From: Nocardia sp. MH4
Lineage (GTDB): Bacteria; Actinomycetota; Actinomycetes; Mycobacteriales; Mycobacteriaceae
Assembly (NCBI RefSeq): GCF_019266065.1
Contig: NZ_LPNR01000125.1
Coordinates: 124,001-188,000, forward strand
Reading direction: 5' to 3'
DNA length: 64,000 bases
The notes beneath the pieces were generated by a model that did not search any database, was not told the DNA's origin, and saw only the letters and a program-made list of their open reading frames with translations. A program made the translations under genes and the position numbers. This document shows positions 34,111 to 42,399 of the stretch, piece by piece (position 1 is the stretch's first letter; the number at the start of each line of letters is the position of its first letter).

Positions 34111-35060
34111 ACGATTTCTCCTTCGACGACAGCGGTCCGGATCGCCTCGGCGACCCGGGCGGGGACGGCTCGGCGGGCGGCGGCCAGGGTGGCCGGGCGC
34201 CGGGCGGAGTCCATGAAGTTCGGGCCCATGGCCGCGAGTTCGGCGGGACCGGGTTCGACCCGGATCACCCGGGTGCCCGCAGCGCGCAACAGTGCCACCT
34301 CGCGGTCGAGGCCGCGGGTCATCTGAGCGCGCAGGAGGCGCTCGACGCGGCTCAGGCCGGTCGCGGACGCACCGCCCTCGGTGGTCATCGGCGCGACGAC
34401 CACCACCTCGTCGAGGTCGAGGGGGGCCAGCAGATCGGCCGACACCGAGGACACCGCGCCGCCGTCGACGAAGGCGCGCCCGCGCACCGGCACCGGCGGG
34501 AACCAGCCGGGGATGGCCCAGGAGGCGGCGATGGCCGTGCCGAGGTCGACGGTCGGCGCGCTCGGGGATCCGAAGGCGACCCGCTCGCCCGTGCGGGGGT
34601 CGGCGGCGACCAGCCAGGTCGCCGGGTGGTCGACCCAGCCGCCGCGGGGGGTCAGCGCCCGGCCGAACGCGCGCAGCCAGTCGGCGTCGCCACGCCCCTT
34701 CGGCAGCAGTCCGGCCAGCGCGGTGTACACCGAGCCGCTGCGCATACCGGCGCCGACCAGCCCGAGGCCGGGCAGTCCGAGGGCGGGTACCGGCGGCGTC
34801 ATGCCGGGATCCACCGCCACGTGGTCGGCGAGGACCGGATCCGCGCCGGGCGCGCCGTCGAGAGCGGCGAGCAGATCGCCGGGGGTCCGGCCGGAGCCGA
34901 GCGCGGCGACGATCTCCGCGCCCGCGGAGGTGCCGATCAGTACGTCGGCGGTGCGGACATCCCAGCCGAGCGCCTGTTCGACGGCGTCGAGGGCGACCGC
35001 GGTCCAGGCGAAACCGAGGATGCCGCCGCATCCGATGGCGAGGCCACGTCGTGTAGTCAT
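34107..35060 (-). CDS. Patatin-like phospholipase/acyl hydrolase
   Basis: Lipid acyl hydrolase of 317 residues, first gene of the operon. The nucleophile elbow is GTSAG (about residues 43-47) and the catalytic dyad aspartate is in VDGGAVS (about 200). The oxyanion loop GCGGILGFAW is near the N-terminus. It probably releases fatty acids from lipids. The ATG at 35060 gives the standard patatin N-terminus. With the coupled monooxygenase and SDR it forms a likely lipid or steroid-ester processing unit, and TetR is divergent from it. Confidence 0.88.
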   Translation of the reverse strand: MTTRRGLAIGCGGILGFAWTAVALDAVEQALGWDVRTADVLIGTSAGAEIVAALGSGRTPGDLLAALDGAPGADPVLADHVAVDPGMTPPVPALGLPGLGLVGAGMRSGSVYTALAGLLPKGRGDADWLRAFGRALTPRGGWVDHPATWLVAADPRTGERVAFGSPSAPTVDLGTAIAASWAIPGWFPPVPVRGRAFVDGGAVSSVSADLLAPLDLDEVVVVAPMTTEGGASATGLSRVERLLRAQMTRGLDREVALLRAAGTRVIRVEPGPAELAAMGPNFMDSARRPATLAAARRAVPARVAEAIRTAVVEGEIV

Positions 35061-35120
35061 AACTCGGATACTAACGGTATTCGAATTCCAGCGGTACCCC
35101 AGATTTGCTAGACTGGGTCC
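35061..35120. promoter_or_regulatory. Operator/promoter region shared by TetR and the lipid operon
   Basis: The 60-base gap is AT-rich for this genome. It holds ATACTAACGGTAT (ATAC and GTAT inverted arms), TTCGAA and a second AGCGGTA, i.e. a repeated CGGTA half-site. TAGACT at 35109-35114 may be the -10 for TetR. Divergent control by TetR is expected. Confidence 0.5.
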
Positions 35121-35723
35121 GTGGCCGCCCGGATGACGCGTAAGGAATCGCACGCACAGACCCGTGAACGACTGGTCGAGACCGCCAAGCGGCTGTTCCT
35201 CGCCGACGGCTACAACGTGACCTCCCTCGAGAAGGTGGCCGCCGAGGCCGGCTTCTCCAAGGGCGCCGTCTACTCGAACTTCGCCACCAAGCACGAACTC
35301 GGCCTGGCCGTGATCGACGTCGTGCACGTCGAGCGCGCGGAATCCCTCGCCGCGGCGGTGCTGACCGGCGATTCCATGGCGGAGCGGATCGAACGCTTCG
35401 CGCGCTGGGCCGACGAGAACATCGGTGATGTCGGCTGGACCGCGCTCGAAGTCGAATTCGCCACCAGCACCCGGCACATGCCCGAGGTGCGCACCGAACT
35501 GGCCGAGCGCAGGCGGTCGATGACCGCGGTGCTCGGCTCACTGATCCAGGTCCAGGCCGACGAGATGGGCTTCGAGCTGCCCATTTCGGCCGACGATGCC
35601 GCCGTGCAACTGCTCTCGCTGGGTATCGGTCTCGGCGTGCAGCGCGCGATCGATCCCGAGATGCCGGTCAGCGCGCTGGTCGACCTGCTGCGCGGCCTGC
35701 TCGCATCCGTCCTGACGGCGTAA
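35121..35723 (+). CDS. TetR-family repressor
   Basis: A 200-residue regulator. N-terminal HTH: NVTSLEKVAAEAGFSKGAVYSNF (about 36-58), preceded by RERLVETAKRLFLADGY. The C-terminal helical domain (about 70-200) would bind a hydrophobic ligand. GTG start at 35121, or ATG at 35133. Divergent from the patatin-monooxygenase-SDR operon, which it most likely represses until the lipid substrate is present. Ends 9 bases before the convergent XRE gene. Confidence 0.9.
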   Translation: MAARMTRKESHAQTRERLVETAKRLFLADGYNVTSLEKVAAEAGFSKGAVYSNFATKHELGLAVIDVVHVERAESLAAAVLTGDSMAERIERFARWADENIGDVGWTALEVEFATSTRHMPEVRTELAERRRSMTAVLGSLIQVQADEMGFELPISADDAAVQLLSLGIGLGVQRAIDPEMPVSALVDLLRGLLASVLTA

Positions 35724-35732
35724 CCGTCCGGC

Positions 35733-36137
35733 TCAGGCCGCCAGCAGGACGGCGTTGGGGGCGAACGAGTTCTGCGCGGACGCGGGCCGAACGGGCGTGG
35801 CGATGCTGCGGTCGCCGCCGACCACCACGGCCCGGGCCGGGACCCGGCCGCGCATAGCTTCGGCCACCTGGCCGACCAGCTCGCTCAGCGAGGTGCCGAG
35901 CGCGCCGGCCAGCGCCGCGATCATCTCACTGGAGGGTTCCTTGCGGCCGCGCTCGACCTCCGACAGGTACTGCGGCGAGATGCCCGCGCGCCCCGCGGTG
36001 TCGACCAGCGTCGAGCGCTGCTCGAGCCGCAGGCTCCGCAACCGCTCACCGAGGGCTTCGCGCCACAACGGTTCGGGGCGCGGCCGCCCTTCGCCGCGTC
36101 CGCCCGGAATCACCCGCAACCCGTTGTGTTCGCCCAT
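35733..36137 (-). CDS. XRE-family regulator of ClgR/PopR type, C-terminal LLAA
   Basis: A 134-residue DNA-binding protein. The HTH is STLVDTAGRAGISPQYLSEVERG, followed by RKEPSSEMIAALAGALGTSLSEL, which resembles ClgR/PopR activators of clp genes (ISLGYLSEVERGRKEASSE pattern). The protein ends NAVLLAA. In Streptomyces, ClgR and PopR are degraded by Clp through a C-terminal Ala-Ala. Here a ClpP-like pair lies about 4.6 kb away, so a feedback loop is plausible but unproven. The ATG at 36137 (MGEHNGL) is preferred over the upstream frame to 36170. Confidence 0.8.
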   Translation of the reverse strand: MGEHNGLRVIPGGRGEGRPRPEPLWREALGERLRSLRLEQRSTLVDTAGRAGISPQYLSEVERGRKEPSSEMIAALAGALGTSLSELVGQVAEAMRGRVPARAVVVGGDRSIATPVRPASAQNSFAPNAVLLAA

Positions 36138-36195
36138 ACGTCGAGCGTAGGGACGCCGGTCCCGACACACCCGGTTCTTCTGCTGTGGGCGTAAC

Positions 36196-37404
36196 TCAGC
36201 GGGTGATGCCGAAGCGGGTGTCCACCCAGCCGAGCGCGTCGGCGAACCCGGCGGCGACGATGCCGCTGTGGTCGACGTCGTCGTACTTGCGGTAGTCGAC
36301 GGACTGGCCGTTGAGCTGCTGTTCGGCCACCATCGCGTCGGTCGACTTCAGCGGCACCGTCAGGTCGGAGCGCCCCTGCAGGACCAGCACCGGTGCCGCG
36401 AACCGCAATCCGCTGGGATCGTTGTCGTCGAGGACTCGCAGCAGGCCGGACGGATCGCCGTCCTCGGTGAACACGTCCTTCGCCGAGAGCCCACCCCACC
36501 TGCTCCGATCCCGCAGTCCCGCGGTGCATTCGGAGTCCGCGAGCGGCAGCAACGAGACCGCGCGGCCGGTGAGGAACCGGCCGGGATCGACATCGGTGAC
36601 GGTCTGCGCGCCACGCACCAGCAGGGGCACATACAGCGAGATGTCACCGGTGCCGAGCTTGCCCAGCGGATTCGACACCGCCCACTTCGCCATCCTGACC
36701 TGTTCGCCGAGATGGGAGGCGGGGGCCAGCGCGACCGCGCCGAGCAGTGGCGCGCCCGGCGCCCACGCCCCGGCCGCGCTCGCGGCGAACAAGGCGGCGT
36801 GCCCGCCCTGCGAATGCCCCATCGCCACCCAGCGCGCGCCCACGGTCTTGTCGACTTCTCGTGCGGCCGTGGCGATATCGCTCATCGCCCGCTGCTCGGT
36901 CTCGCCGATCAGATAGCCGTGGTCGCCCGGCGTGCCCAGGCCCTGATAATCGGTCCTGGCCACGGCGTAGCCCTTGGCGACCCAGCGCGCCTGTTCGTCC
37001 TTGCCCGGCGAGGACCCCTCGGCGCGCGAGGGCGCGCACACATCGGCGACCCCGTTGGTGCCCGGCGCCCAGGACAGCAACGGCCAGCCGCTCGCGGGCG
37101 GTGTCCCCTCCGGCACGGCGAGCGTGCCCGAGACCGCCACGGGCTTGCCCTGCGCGTCGACCGATCGATACAGCACCAGGAAGTTCCTGGCTCCCGGCAC
37201 CGCCTGCGAACCGGTGACGGGCTGGGTCCGGATCACCGAGCCGTGCGGTCCCGGAATCGATTCCGCCGGTGGCGAATAGAAGTCGGACCGGGGAGTGCCC
37301 GCGACCTCGGTCGCGCTCGCCGTGTCCTGCCCACAGGCCGCCGCCGTCACGGCCAGACAGGCCACCGCGGCGGCCGTGATCACCCGAGCGATTCCTGTCC
37401 GCAT
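36196..37404 (-). CDS. Secreted lipoprotein lipase/esterase (secretory lipase family)
   Basis: Exported alpha/beta hydrolase of 402 residues. The signal peptide ends VTAAAC, suggesting a lipoprotein. The nucleophile elbow is GHSQGGHAALFA (about residue 195), and the C-terminal histidine is in DVDHSGIV. YRSVDAQGKPVAVSGTL and APGTNGVAD match the fungal/actinobacterial secretory lipase group. ATG at 37404 after GTGGGGGGAAC; the frame from 37422 adds only MARGGN. Confidence 0.85.
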   Translation of the reverse strand: MRTGIARVITAAAVACLAVTAAACGQDTASATEVAGTPRSDFYSPPAESIPGPHGSVIRTQPVTGSQAVPGARNFLVLYRSVDAQGKPVAVSGTLAVPEGTPPASGWPLLSWAPGTNGVADVCAPSRAEGSSPGKDEQARWVAKGYAVARTDYQGLGTPGDHGYLIGETEQRAMSDIATAAREVDKTVGARWVAMGHSQGGHAALFAASAAGAWAPGAPLLGAVALAPASHLGEQVRMAKWAVSNPLGKLGTGDISLYVPLLVRGAQTVTDVDPGRFLTGRAVSLLPLADSECTAGLRDRSRWGGLSAKDVFTEDGDPSGLLRVLDDNDPSGLRFAAPVLVLQGRSDLTVPLKSTDAMVAEQQLNGQSVDYRKYDDVDHSGIVAAGFADALGWVDTRFGITR

Positions 37405-37476
37405 GTTCCCCCCACGTGCCACCGAACGGCCGCCACGCGCGGCCGGTAAACCGCCGATCAGGGTACTCGATGCCGC

Positions 37477-37505
37477 GGGGACGGCCGGGAGGCCCGGCCG
37501 TCCCC
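37477..37505 (-). terminator. Terminator of the FMN reductase to hydrolase cluster, 13-bp stem
   Basis: GGGGACGGCCGGG (37477-37489) pairs perfectly with 37493-37505 over an AGG loop, six bases after the hydrolase stop codon on the minus strand. Confidence 0.8.
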
Positions 37506-37510
37506 CGGAC

Positions 37511-38377
37511 TCAGCGCAGCACCCGGCCGAGGAAGTCGCGGATCAGCGCCGCGATCTCCGGTCCGTGCGACTCCAGCGCGAAATGACCGGCGTGGAGCAG
37601 GTGCAGTTCCGCGTCGGGCAGATCGCGCAGGTAGGCACGGGCACCGTCGGCGCCGAAGATCTCGTCGTGCTCACCCCAGGCGATCAGCGTCGGCGGCTGA
37701 TGCTCGGCGAAGTACTTCTGGAACGCGGGGTAGCCGTCGAGGTTGTTCTTGTAGTCGAAGAACAGTTGCAGCTGGATCTCCTTGTTGCCGGGGCGATCCA
37801 GGTAGGCCTGGTCGAGGGTCCACGTGTCCGGGCTGACCAACGCCAGCCGATCGGCCGGAACACCGTGTGTGTACTGCCATTTGGTGGCGTCGAGCTCGAG
37901 CAGCTTGCGCACCTCGGGTTCGTGGGTGACGCGGTCGTTCGCGTGCGCGAACAGCACCTCCCAGAACGGCGTGAAGCCCTCCATGTAGGCGTTGCCGCTC
38001 TGGGTGATGATGGCGGTGATCCGCTCCGGGTGGCGCGAGGCGATGCGCAGGCCGATGGGGGCGCCGTAGTCCTGGATGTAGATCGCGAAGCGCTCGATAC
38101 CGAGGGTGTCGAGCAATTCCAGGGTGATGTCGGTCAGCGAGTCGAAGGTGTAGTCGAAGTCCTCGACGCTCGGGGCGCCCGACTGGCCGAACCCGAGATG
38201 GTCGGGCGCGATCACGTAGTAGTCGTCGGCGAGAGCCGGGATCAGGTTGCGGAACATGGCCGAGCTGCTCGGGAAGCCGTGCAGCAGTAACAGAGTGGGG
38301 TTTTCCGGGTTGCCCGCCGCGCGATAGAAGAGGGTCTGCCCCTGGATCTGGACGGTGTTGTGGCTGATCTGGCTCAT
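37511..38377 (-). CDS. Alpha/beta hydrolase of haloalkane dehalogenase/epoxide hydrolase type
   Basis: A 288-residue hydrolase. HGFPSSS at 33-39 forms the oxyanion region. The nucleophile elbow has aspartate, Asp103 in YIQDYGAPIG, instead of serine, as in haloalkane dehalogenases and epoxide hydrolases. The acid lies near GEHDEIFGAD and the catalytic histidine in HAGHFALE near residue 268. Substrate unknown. Downstream of the HD-domain remnant with a 29-base gap; last gene of the cluster. Confidence 0.86.
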   Translation of the reverse strand: MSQISHNTVQIQGQTLFYRAAGNPENPTLLLLHGFPSSSAMFRNLIPALADDYYVIAPDHLGFGQSGAPSVEDFDYTFDSLTDITLELLDTLGIERFAIYIQDYGAPIGLRIASRHPERITAIITQSGNAYMEGFTPFWEVLFAHANDRVTHEPEVRKLLELDATKWQYTHGVPADRLALVSPDTWTLDQAYLDRPGNKEIQLQLFFDYKNNLDGYPAFQKYFAEHQPPTLIAWGEHDEIFGADGARAYLRDLPDAELHLLHAGHFALESHGPEIAALIRDFLGRVLR

Positions 38378-38406
38378 GCTGGATCTCTCTTTCTCGATGG
38401 GTGTGA

Positions 38407-38709
38407 TTACTCGGACCAGGTGGAGTTCTGGACGGCCTCGGTGAAGGCGGCGAGGATCTGTCGGCGCCGTGGATCTCGAAACGCTGGCTGCCGGAGCGGT
38501 AGCGCCGGGTCAGGCCCAGGTCGTGGAACATGGCGCAGACGTAGCGGATCTCGGGGTCGTAGCTCAGGCCGGACGCCGCCCCGCGCAGGGCGCCGAAGTA
38601 GTAGACGCGGCGGGAGTTGGTGGTAGATCAGCGGACTCGCCGCGGCGCGGACCAGCTCGGTGGCCTCGGCCACCAGCGCCGAATCCGGGATCGCCGGAAG
38701 CTCGGTCAT
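38407..38709 (-). pseudogene. Broken HD-domain phosphohydrolase gene
   Basis: The frame opens MTELPAIPDSALVAEATELV and should continue SPLIYH-NSRRVYYFGALRG in HD proteins. An extra C in TACCACCAACTCCCGC shifts it. The correct sequence resumes in another frame, with YDPEIRYVCAMFHDLGLTRRY and its HD metal motif, to FEIHGAD. The frame then returns to the first with QILAAFTEAVQNSTWSE and TAA. Only 100 codons remain, about half of a normal family member, so an internal deletion also occurred. The HD core survives but no single frame encodes it. ATG at 38709. Confidence 0.75.
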
Positions 38710-38721
38710 CGGGTGTTCCTT

Positions 38722-39867
38722 TCAGACGGTGACCGGTTCGCGGTGGCGGACCGGAGTGATCAGTGCGGCGGCGGCGACGGTGAACACCAGGCCGAGCGCG
38801 AAATAGCCGCGGTAACTGTCGGTGAGGGCGTGCACGACGGTGGCCACGCCGAGGCCGGCGGCGGCGGCCAGCTGGTGGATCACCCAGGCGGGGGCGAGCG
38901 TGCGGCCCATCCGCGCCGGGTCGAGGCCGCGCGACAGGATGGCCATGGTCAGTGGGATGACCGGGAACGAGGCGATGCCGAACAGCACGGCCACCACGAC
39001 CAGCACCTGGGGTCCGGGCACGAACACAGCGGGCAGCAGGGCGGCCAGGCGTACCGAATACAGCACCCGGAGCAGCGATTCCGGCGGGAAGCGGCGCAAC
39101 AGTCGCACCATCGCCGCCGAGGTGAGCCCGGCCGCCAGGGCGGCCAGCGCCACCAGCCTGCCCGCACCCGCCACCGACCAGCCCTGCTCCACGGCGTGTT
39201 TGGGCAGCATCAGCACCACCACGTACAGGGTCGCCGCGTGTAAACCGAACGACACCAGCACTTTCCATCGATCGGCCAGCGACTCCCCCGCACCGGCGCT
39301 GGTCGCCGCCCGCTGATCCGTGGGCAGCAGCACCCACAGCGCGGCGGTGGCGGCCAGCCCGATCGCGCCCAGCAGCGCGAAGGTGGCGCGCACCCCGATC
39401 GGCTCGAACAGCGCCGTGGCCGCCCATGGCGTGATCAGCTGTCCCAGGTTGATGCCGATCGCGGCCCGCGCCATGGCGGGTCCGGCCTGCGGGCCGTGCG
39501 CGCGGCCGAGCAGCGTCGTCACGGTCAGCGTCGACGACGACGCGAAGCCGAGTCCGCCCAGCACCATGTACGCCGCGACGAACTGCCAGGTCTCGGTGAC
39601 GGTGGCCAGCACCAGATAGCTGCTCGAGATCAGGGTGAGCCCGCCGATCAGCACGAGCTTGGGCCCGAACAGATCCAGCAGCCTGCCGATGCCCTGCTGC
39701 GCCAGCCCGGTGACCGTGGTGCCCAGCGCGGCGGCAACGGCCAGTGCCGTCGCCGAGACGCCGTAGGCCGCGGCCGTCGGGGCGAAGAACACGCCCATCG
39801 TGAAGTTCAGCCCGAACGACACGGTCATCGCCGCGAGTCCGGCCCAGGCGAGATGTTCACGTCGCAT
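38722..39867 (-). CDS. MFS transporter
   Basis: A 381-residue transporter with 12 predicted helices, starting MRREHLAWAGLAAMTVSFGLNF. Features: QQGIGRLLDLFGPK loop after helix 2 and a long central loop (LPTDQRAATSAGAGESLADRW). Oxalate:formate antiporter/MCT-like members look similar, so import or export cannot be told. The ATG at 39867 is 8 bases after GGAGG; a GTG three codons earlier is too close to that site. Its start lies 5 bases downstream of the PNPOx stop. Confidence 0.82.
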   Translation of the reverse strand: MRREHLAWAGLAAMTVSFGLNFTMGVFFAPTAAAYGVSATALAVAAALGTTVTGLAQQGIGRLLDLFGPKLVLIGGLTLISSSYLVLATVTETWQFVAAYMVLGGLGFASSSTLTVTTLLGRAHGPQAGPAMARAAIGINLGQLITPWAATALFEPIGVRATFALLGAIGLAATAALWVLLPTDQRAATSAGAGESLADRWKVLVSFGLHAATLYVVVLMLPKHAVEQGWSVAGAGRLVALAALAAGLTSAAMVRLLRRFPPESLLRVLYSVRLAALLPAVFVPGPQVLVVVAVLFGIASFPVIPLTMAILSRGLDPARMGRTLAPAWVIHQLAAAAGLGVATVVHALTDSYRGYFALGLVFTVAAAALITPVRHREPVTV

Positions 39868-39872
39868 GTCGG

Positions 39873-40490
39873 TCACCTCCTTTCCGTGTGTAGCCGGGCG
39901 ATCTCGCCCTCGAGTTCGGCGATCCGATCGCGCAGGACCTGCATCGCCTCGGCGACCGCCGCGCGTGGATACAGCGGCGGAATGTGCTGACGGCAGTTCC
40001 AGTCGAACGCCTCGATGTCGATCAACACCGCGCGCTCGAGCTGCGCGCGATACCCCTCGACCGCCATCGAGGCGACCAGGTCCGGATCGTCGGCGGCTTC
40101 GACCACTCGCGCCCGGCCGAAGATCTTCATCCGCGCCTGCGCGGCGTAGTCCATGAGGAACAGCGAGACCCGGTCGTCGTGGTCGAGATTGCCGCGGCTG
40201 ATGTATTGCTTGTTGCCGCGGAAGTCGGCGAAACCCAACGTGCGATCACCGAGCACCTTCAGCAATCCCGGTGCGCCACCGCGATGCTGGATGTACGGCC
40301 AGCCGGTCTCACCGACCGTCGCCAGGTAGAAGCTGTCCCGCTCGCCGATGAACCAGGCCTCGTCGGGCCCGATCCGGTCGGCGACCTCGGGCACCTGCGC
40401 CATCCGCTCGTAGCTGCGCAGACTGCCGTGCGCGCGCTGGTGCTCGCGCACCAGCGGAGTGAACGCGACCTGCGCGTAGTGCCCGGTCAC
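39873..40490 (-). CDS. Pyridoxamine 5'-phosphate oxidase-family flavin protein
   Basis: A 205-residue split-barrel FMN protein. ERDSFYLATVGETGWPYIQHRGGAPG is the usual first barrel strands, and GFADFRGNKQYISRGNL contains FMN-phosphate contacts. A C-terminal coiled segment (EAMQVLRDRIAELEGEIARL) is added. Not a true PdxH; members reduce or bind flavins, F420 or haem. GTG start two bases after the FMN reductase stop, so the two are co-translated in an apparent operon. Confidence 0.84.
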   Translation of the reverse strand: MTGHYAQVAFTPLVREHQRAHGSLRSYERMAQVPEVADRIGPDEAWFIGERDSFYLATVGETGWPYIQHRGGAPGLLKVLGDRTLGFADFRGNKQYISRGNLDHDDRVSLFLMDYAAQARMKIFGRARVVEAADDPDLVASMAVEGYRAQLERAVLIDIEAFDWNCRQHIPPLYPRAAVAEAMQVLRDRIAELEGEIARLHTERR

Positions 40491-40492
40491 GA

Positions 40493-41062
40493 CTACCCCT
40501 TCGCCCGTTCGATCTTCCCGGCGAGCGCGGCGAGCAGGCTCTGGAGCAGGTCGATGGTGGTCTCGTCGACCAGGTTGCCCGCGTCGTCGAACCGCTCGTG
40601 CGACCGGAAGGCGATCACCTCCGGCTTGACCACCACATCGCTCTCGGTCCAGACGAAGACCTGCCGCAACGCCAGTTGCGCTCGGACCGAACCGAATTGG
40701 GTGGGCGCGGCGCCCATGATCGCGACCGGCTTGCGCAGCAGCGGCAGCCCTTCGGTTCTGGTCCAGTCGGTGCTGACCCAGTCGATGGCGTTCTTGAGCA
40801 CACCGGGGATCGAGTAGTTGAACTCCGGCGTCGCGATCAGCACGCCGTCGGCGGCGGCGATGCGGCGGCGCAGGTCGGCCACCGCGGCGGGTCGCTGATC
40901 GGGCGTATCCAGGTCCTGGTCGTAGGGCGGGATCGCCCGGAGCCCGTCGTAGATCTCGATGTCGAGGCCGGCGCCGAATTTCTGGGCGGCGCGCAGCAGG
41001 GCGGTGTTGTGCGAGTCGGCGCGCAGGCTGCCCGACAGCGCGAGGACGGTGTGGTTGGTCAT
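40493..41062 (-). CDS. NADPH-dependent FMN reductase
   Basis: A 189-residue flavodoxin-fold reductase of the SsuE/chromate-reductase type. VLALSGSLRADSHNTALL binds FMN phosphate, and TPEFNYSIPGVLKNAIDWVS is the family signature. Supplies reduced flavin or reduces quinones. First gene of the cluster FMN reductase, PNPOx, MFS, HD remnant, hydrolase. GAGCCC precedes the ATG weakly. Confidence 0.88.
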   Translation of the reverse strand: MTNHTVLALSGSLRADSHNTALLRAAQKFGAGLDIEIYDGLRAIPPYDQDLDTPDQRPAAVADLRRRIAAADGVLIATPEFNYSIPGVLKNAIDWVSTDWTRTEGLPLLRKPVAIMGAAPTQFGSVRAQLALRQVFVWTESDVVVKPEVIAFRSHERFDDAGNLVDETTIDLLQSLLAALAGKIERAKG

Positions 41063-41102
41063 GGGCTCGCTCTTCTGGGTCGTGCGGATGGGATCCGTTG
41101 TT

Positions 41103-41132
41103 CTAACCAGTCATCGATACTTTAAAGGTTAG
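41103..41132. promoter_or_regulatory. Inverted repeat in the fmn-reductase/AraC divergent region
   Basis: CTAACC (41103-41108) and GGTTAG (41127-41132) flank an AT-rich centre with the palindrome CTTTAAAG. It lies 40 bases upstream of the FMN reductase start in a 278-base region dividing it from the AraC gene. The rest of that gap shows no gene. Likely operator, regulator unknown. Confidence 0.4.
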
Positions 41133-41340
41133 TCCGGGCCTCGTTGATTCCCGGTTCGGGAAAAAATCTCGGATTCAACGACGGAGCGCCTTCGTGGCGT
41201 ACTCAGAACCTACGGCGCGGGCGCGGTATCGACGGCGGACCACCGGCGCCGCGCGGCGGACACTCCACGCCAGATCGTCCAGCTGGAAGGGTTCGCACTT
41301 CGGTTGCCCGCGAACGGTTGTCGTCGACTAACATCCGCTG

Positions 41341-42375
41341 GTGATCGACAGCACCATCCCGGTACGCACCGCCCGGCTGATCCGGGCGACCGCGCGGGGT
41401 GTCGGGGTCACCGAGGCCGAGCTGCGTCATCTGCCCGGCCCCGACCCCGCGGACATCGCCGATGGCCTGGCCCGCATTCCCACCGAGTCGACCTGGCGCA
41501 TCTGGGAACTCACCGAGGCGATCGGCGGTCCCGGTGCCGGACTCCGGGCGGGAGCCGCGGCCGATCGTGGGCAGTTGCTCGAGTGGGACTACCTGTTCAC
41601 CAGCGCACCCACCCTGGCCGAGAGCGTCCGCATCGCGTTCGACCTGCGCGCCCTGGTGACCGATCCAGGTGTCGGCTGGTCCGTGCGCGAGGACGGCCGC
41701 TTGCTGGTCCTGCGGTTCGACGCGATCGAGCCCGACCCGCTACTGGCCCCGGTCGAGGACTTCATCCTCTCCACCGTGCTGCGGCGAATGCGCGAGGCCA
41801 CCCGGACGGCGATCACGCCGGTCCACGTCGCGCTCCGCAGGCGCGCACCCGCCACCCGGCAGCACCTCGTCGATGTCTTCGGCACCCAACGCATCGATTT
41901 CGGCGCCCCGCACGCCCAGCTGACCTTCCTCGACGTCGCCGACCTGCCCACCGGCACCGATCCGCAGCTGGGCGCCCTGGTGCGGCACCACGCCGAGCTC
42001 GCCCTCGCCGGCTCCTGCCCCGTCCCCACCGATCAGGAGGCGCTGCGCGCCGCGATCCTCGACGAACTCGCCACGGGCGAGCTCACCCTTCCCGCCGTCG
42101 CCGCTCGCTTCGCCGCCAGTCCGCGCACCTTCCAGCGCCGCCTCGCCGCGGCGGGCACCACCTGGCGCGACGAAGTCGACGCCGCCCGCCGCGACCGCGC
42201 CGAACGTCTGCTGCGCGAGTCCGACCTCCCCGTCCAATCCATCGCCGCCCGCCTGGGCTACACCGATGCTCGCGCCCTGCGCCGTTCCTTCCACCGCTGG
42301 ACCGGCCACAGCCCCGATGCCTTCCGCCGGGCGGCCGGCCCCGCAAACACGAACGGCGCGTTCACCCTCGGGTGA
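41341..42375 (+). CDS. AraC-family regulator (arabinose-binding/OruR type)
   Basis: A 344-residue regulator. Residues about 20-200 match the ligand-binding domain of the OruR/ArgR-like AraC subgroup. The C-terminal domain has two HTH motifs (LTLPAVAARFAASPRTFQRRL and PVQSIAARLGYTDARALRRSF) and WTGHSPDAFRR. GTG start at 41341. Probably controls the divergent FMN-reductase cluster. Its last codons form one arm of a 17-bp terminator hairpin. Confidence 0.85.
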   Translation: MIDSTIPVRTARLIRATARGVGVTEAELRHLPGPDPADIADGLARIPTESTWRIWELTEAIGGPGAGLRAGAAADRGQLLEWDYLFTSAPTLAESVRIAFDLRALVTDPGVGWSVREDGRLLVLRFDAIEPDPLLAPVEDFILSTVLRRMREATRTAITPVHVALRRRAPATRQHLVDVFGTQRIDFGAPHAQLTFLDVADLPTGTDPQLGALVRHHAELALAGSCPVPTDQEALRAAILDELATGELTLPAVAARFAASPRTFQRRLAAAGTTWRDEVDAARRDRAERLLRESDLPVQSIAARLGYTDARALRRSFHRWTGHSPDAFRRAAGPANTNGAFTLG

Positions 42376-42387
42376 ACGCGCCGTTCG
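42350..42387. terminator. Two-way terminator, 17-bp perfect stem overlapping the AraC stop
   Basis: Bases 42350-42366 pair perfectly with 42371-42387 around the tetraloop CTCG. The AraC stop codon (42373-42375) is inside the right arm, so the coding end is part of the hairpin. It faces the convergent DUF5130 gene. Confidence 0.85.
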
Positions 42388-42399
42388 GCGGGAAACGAA

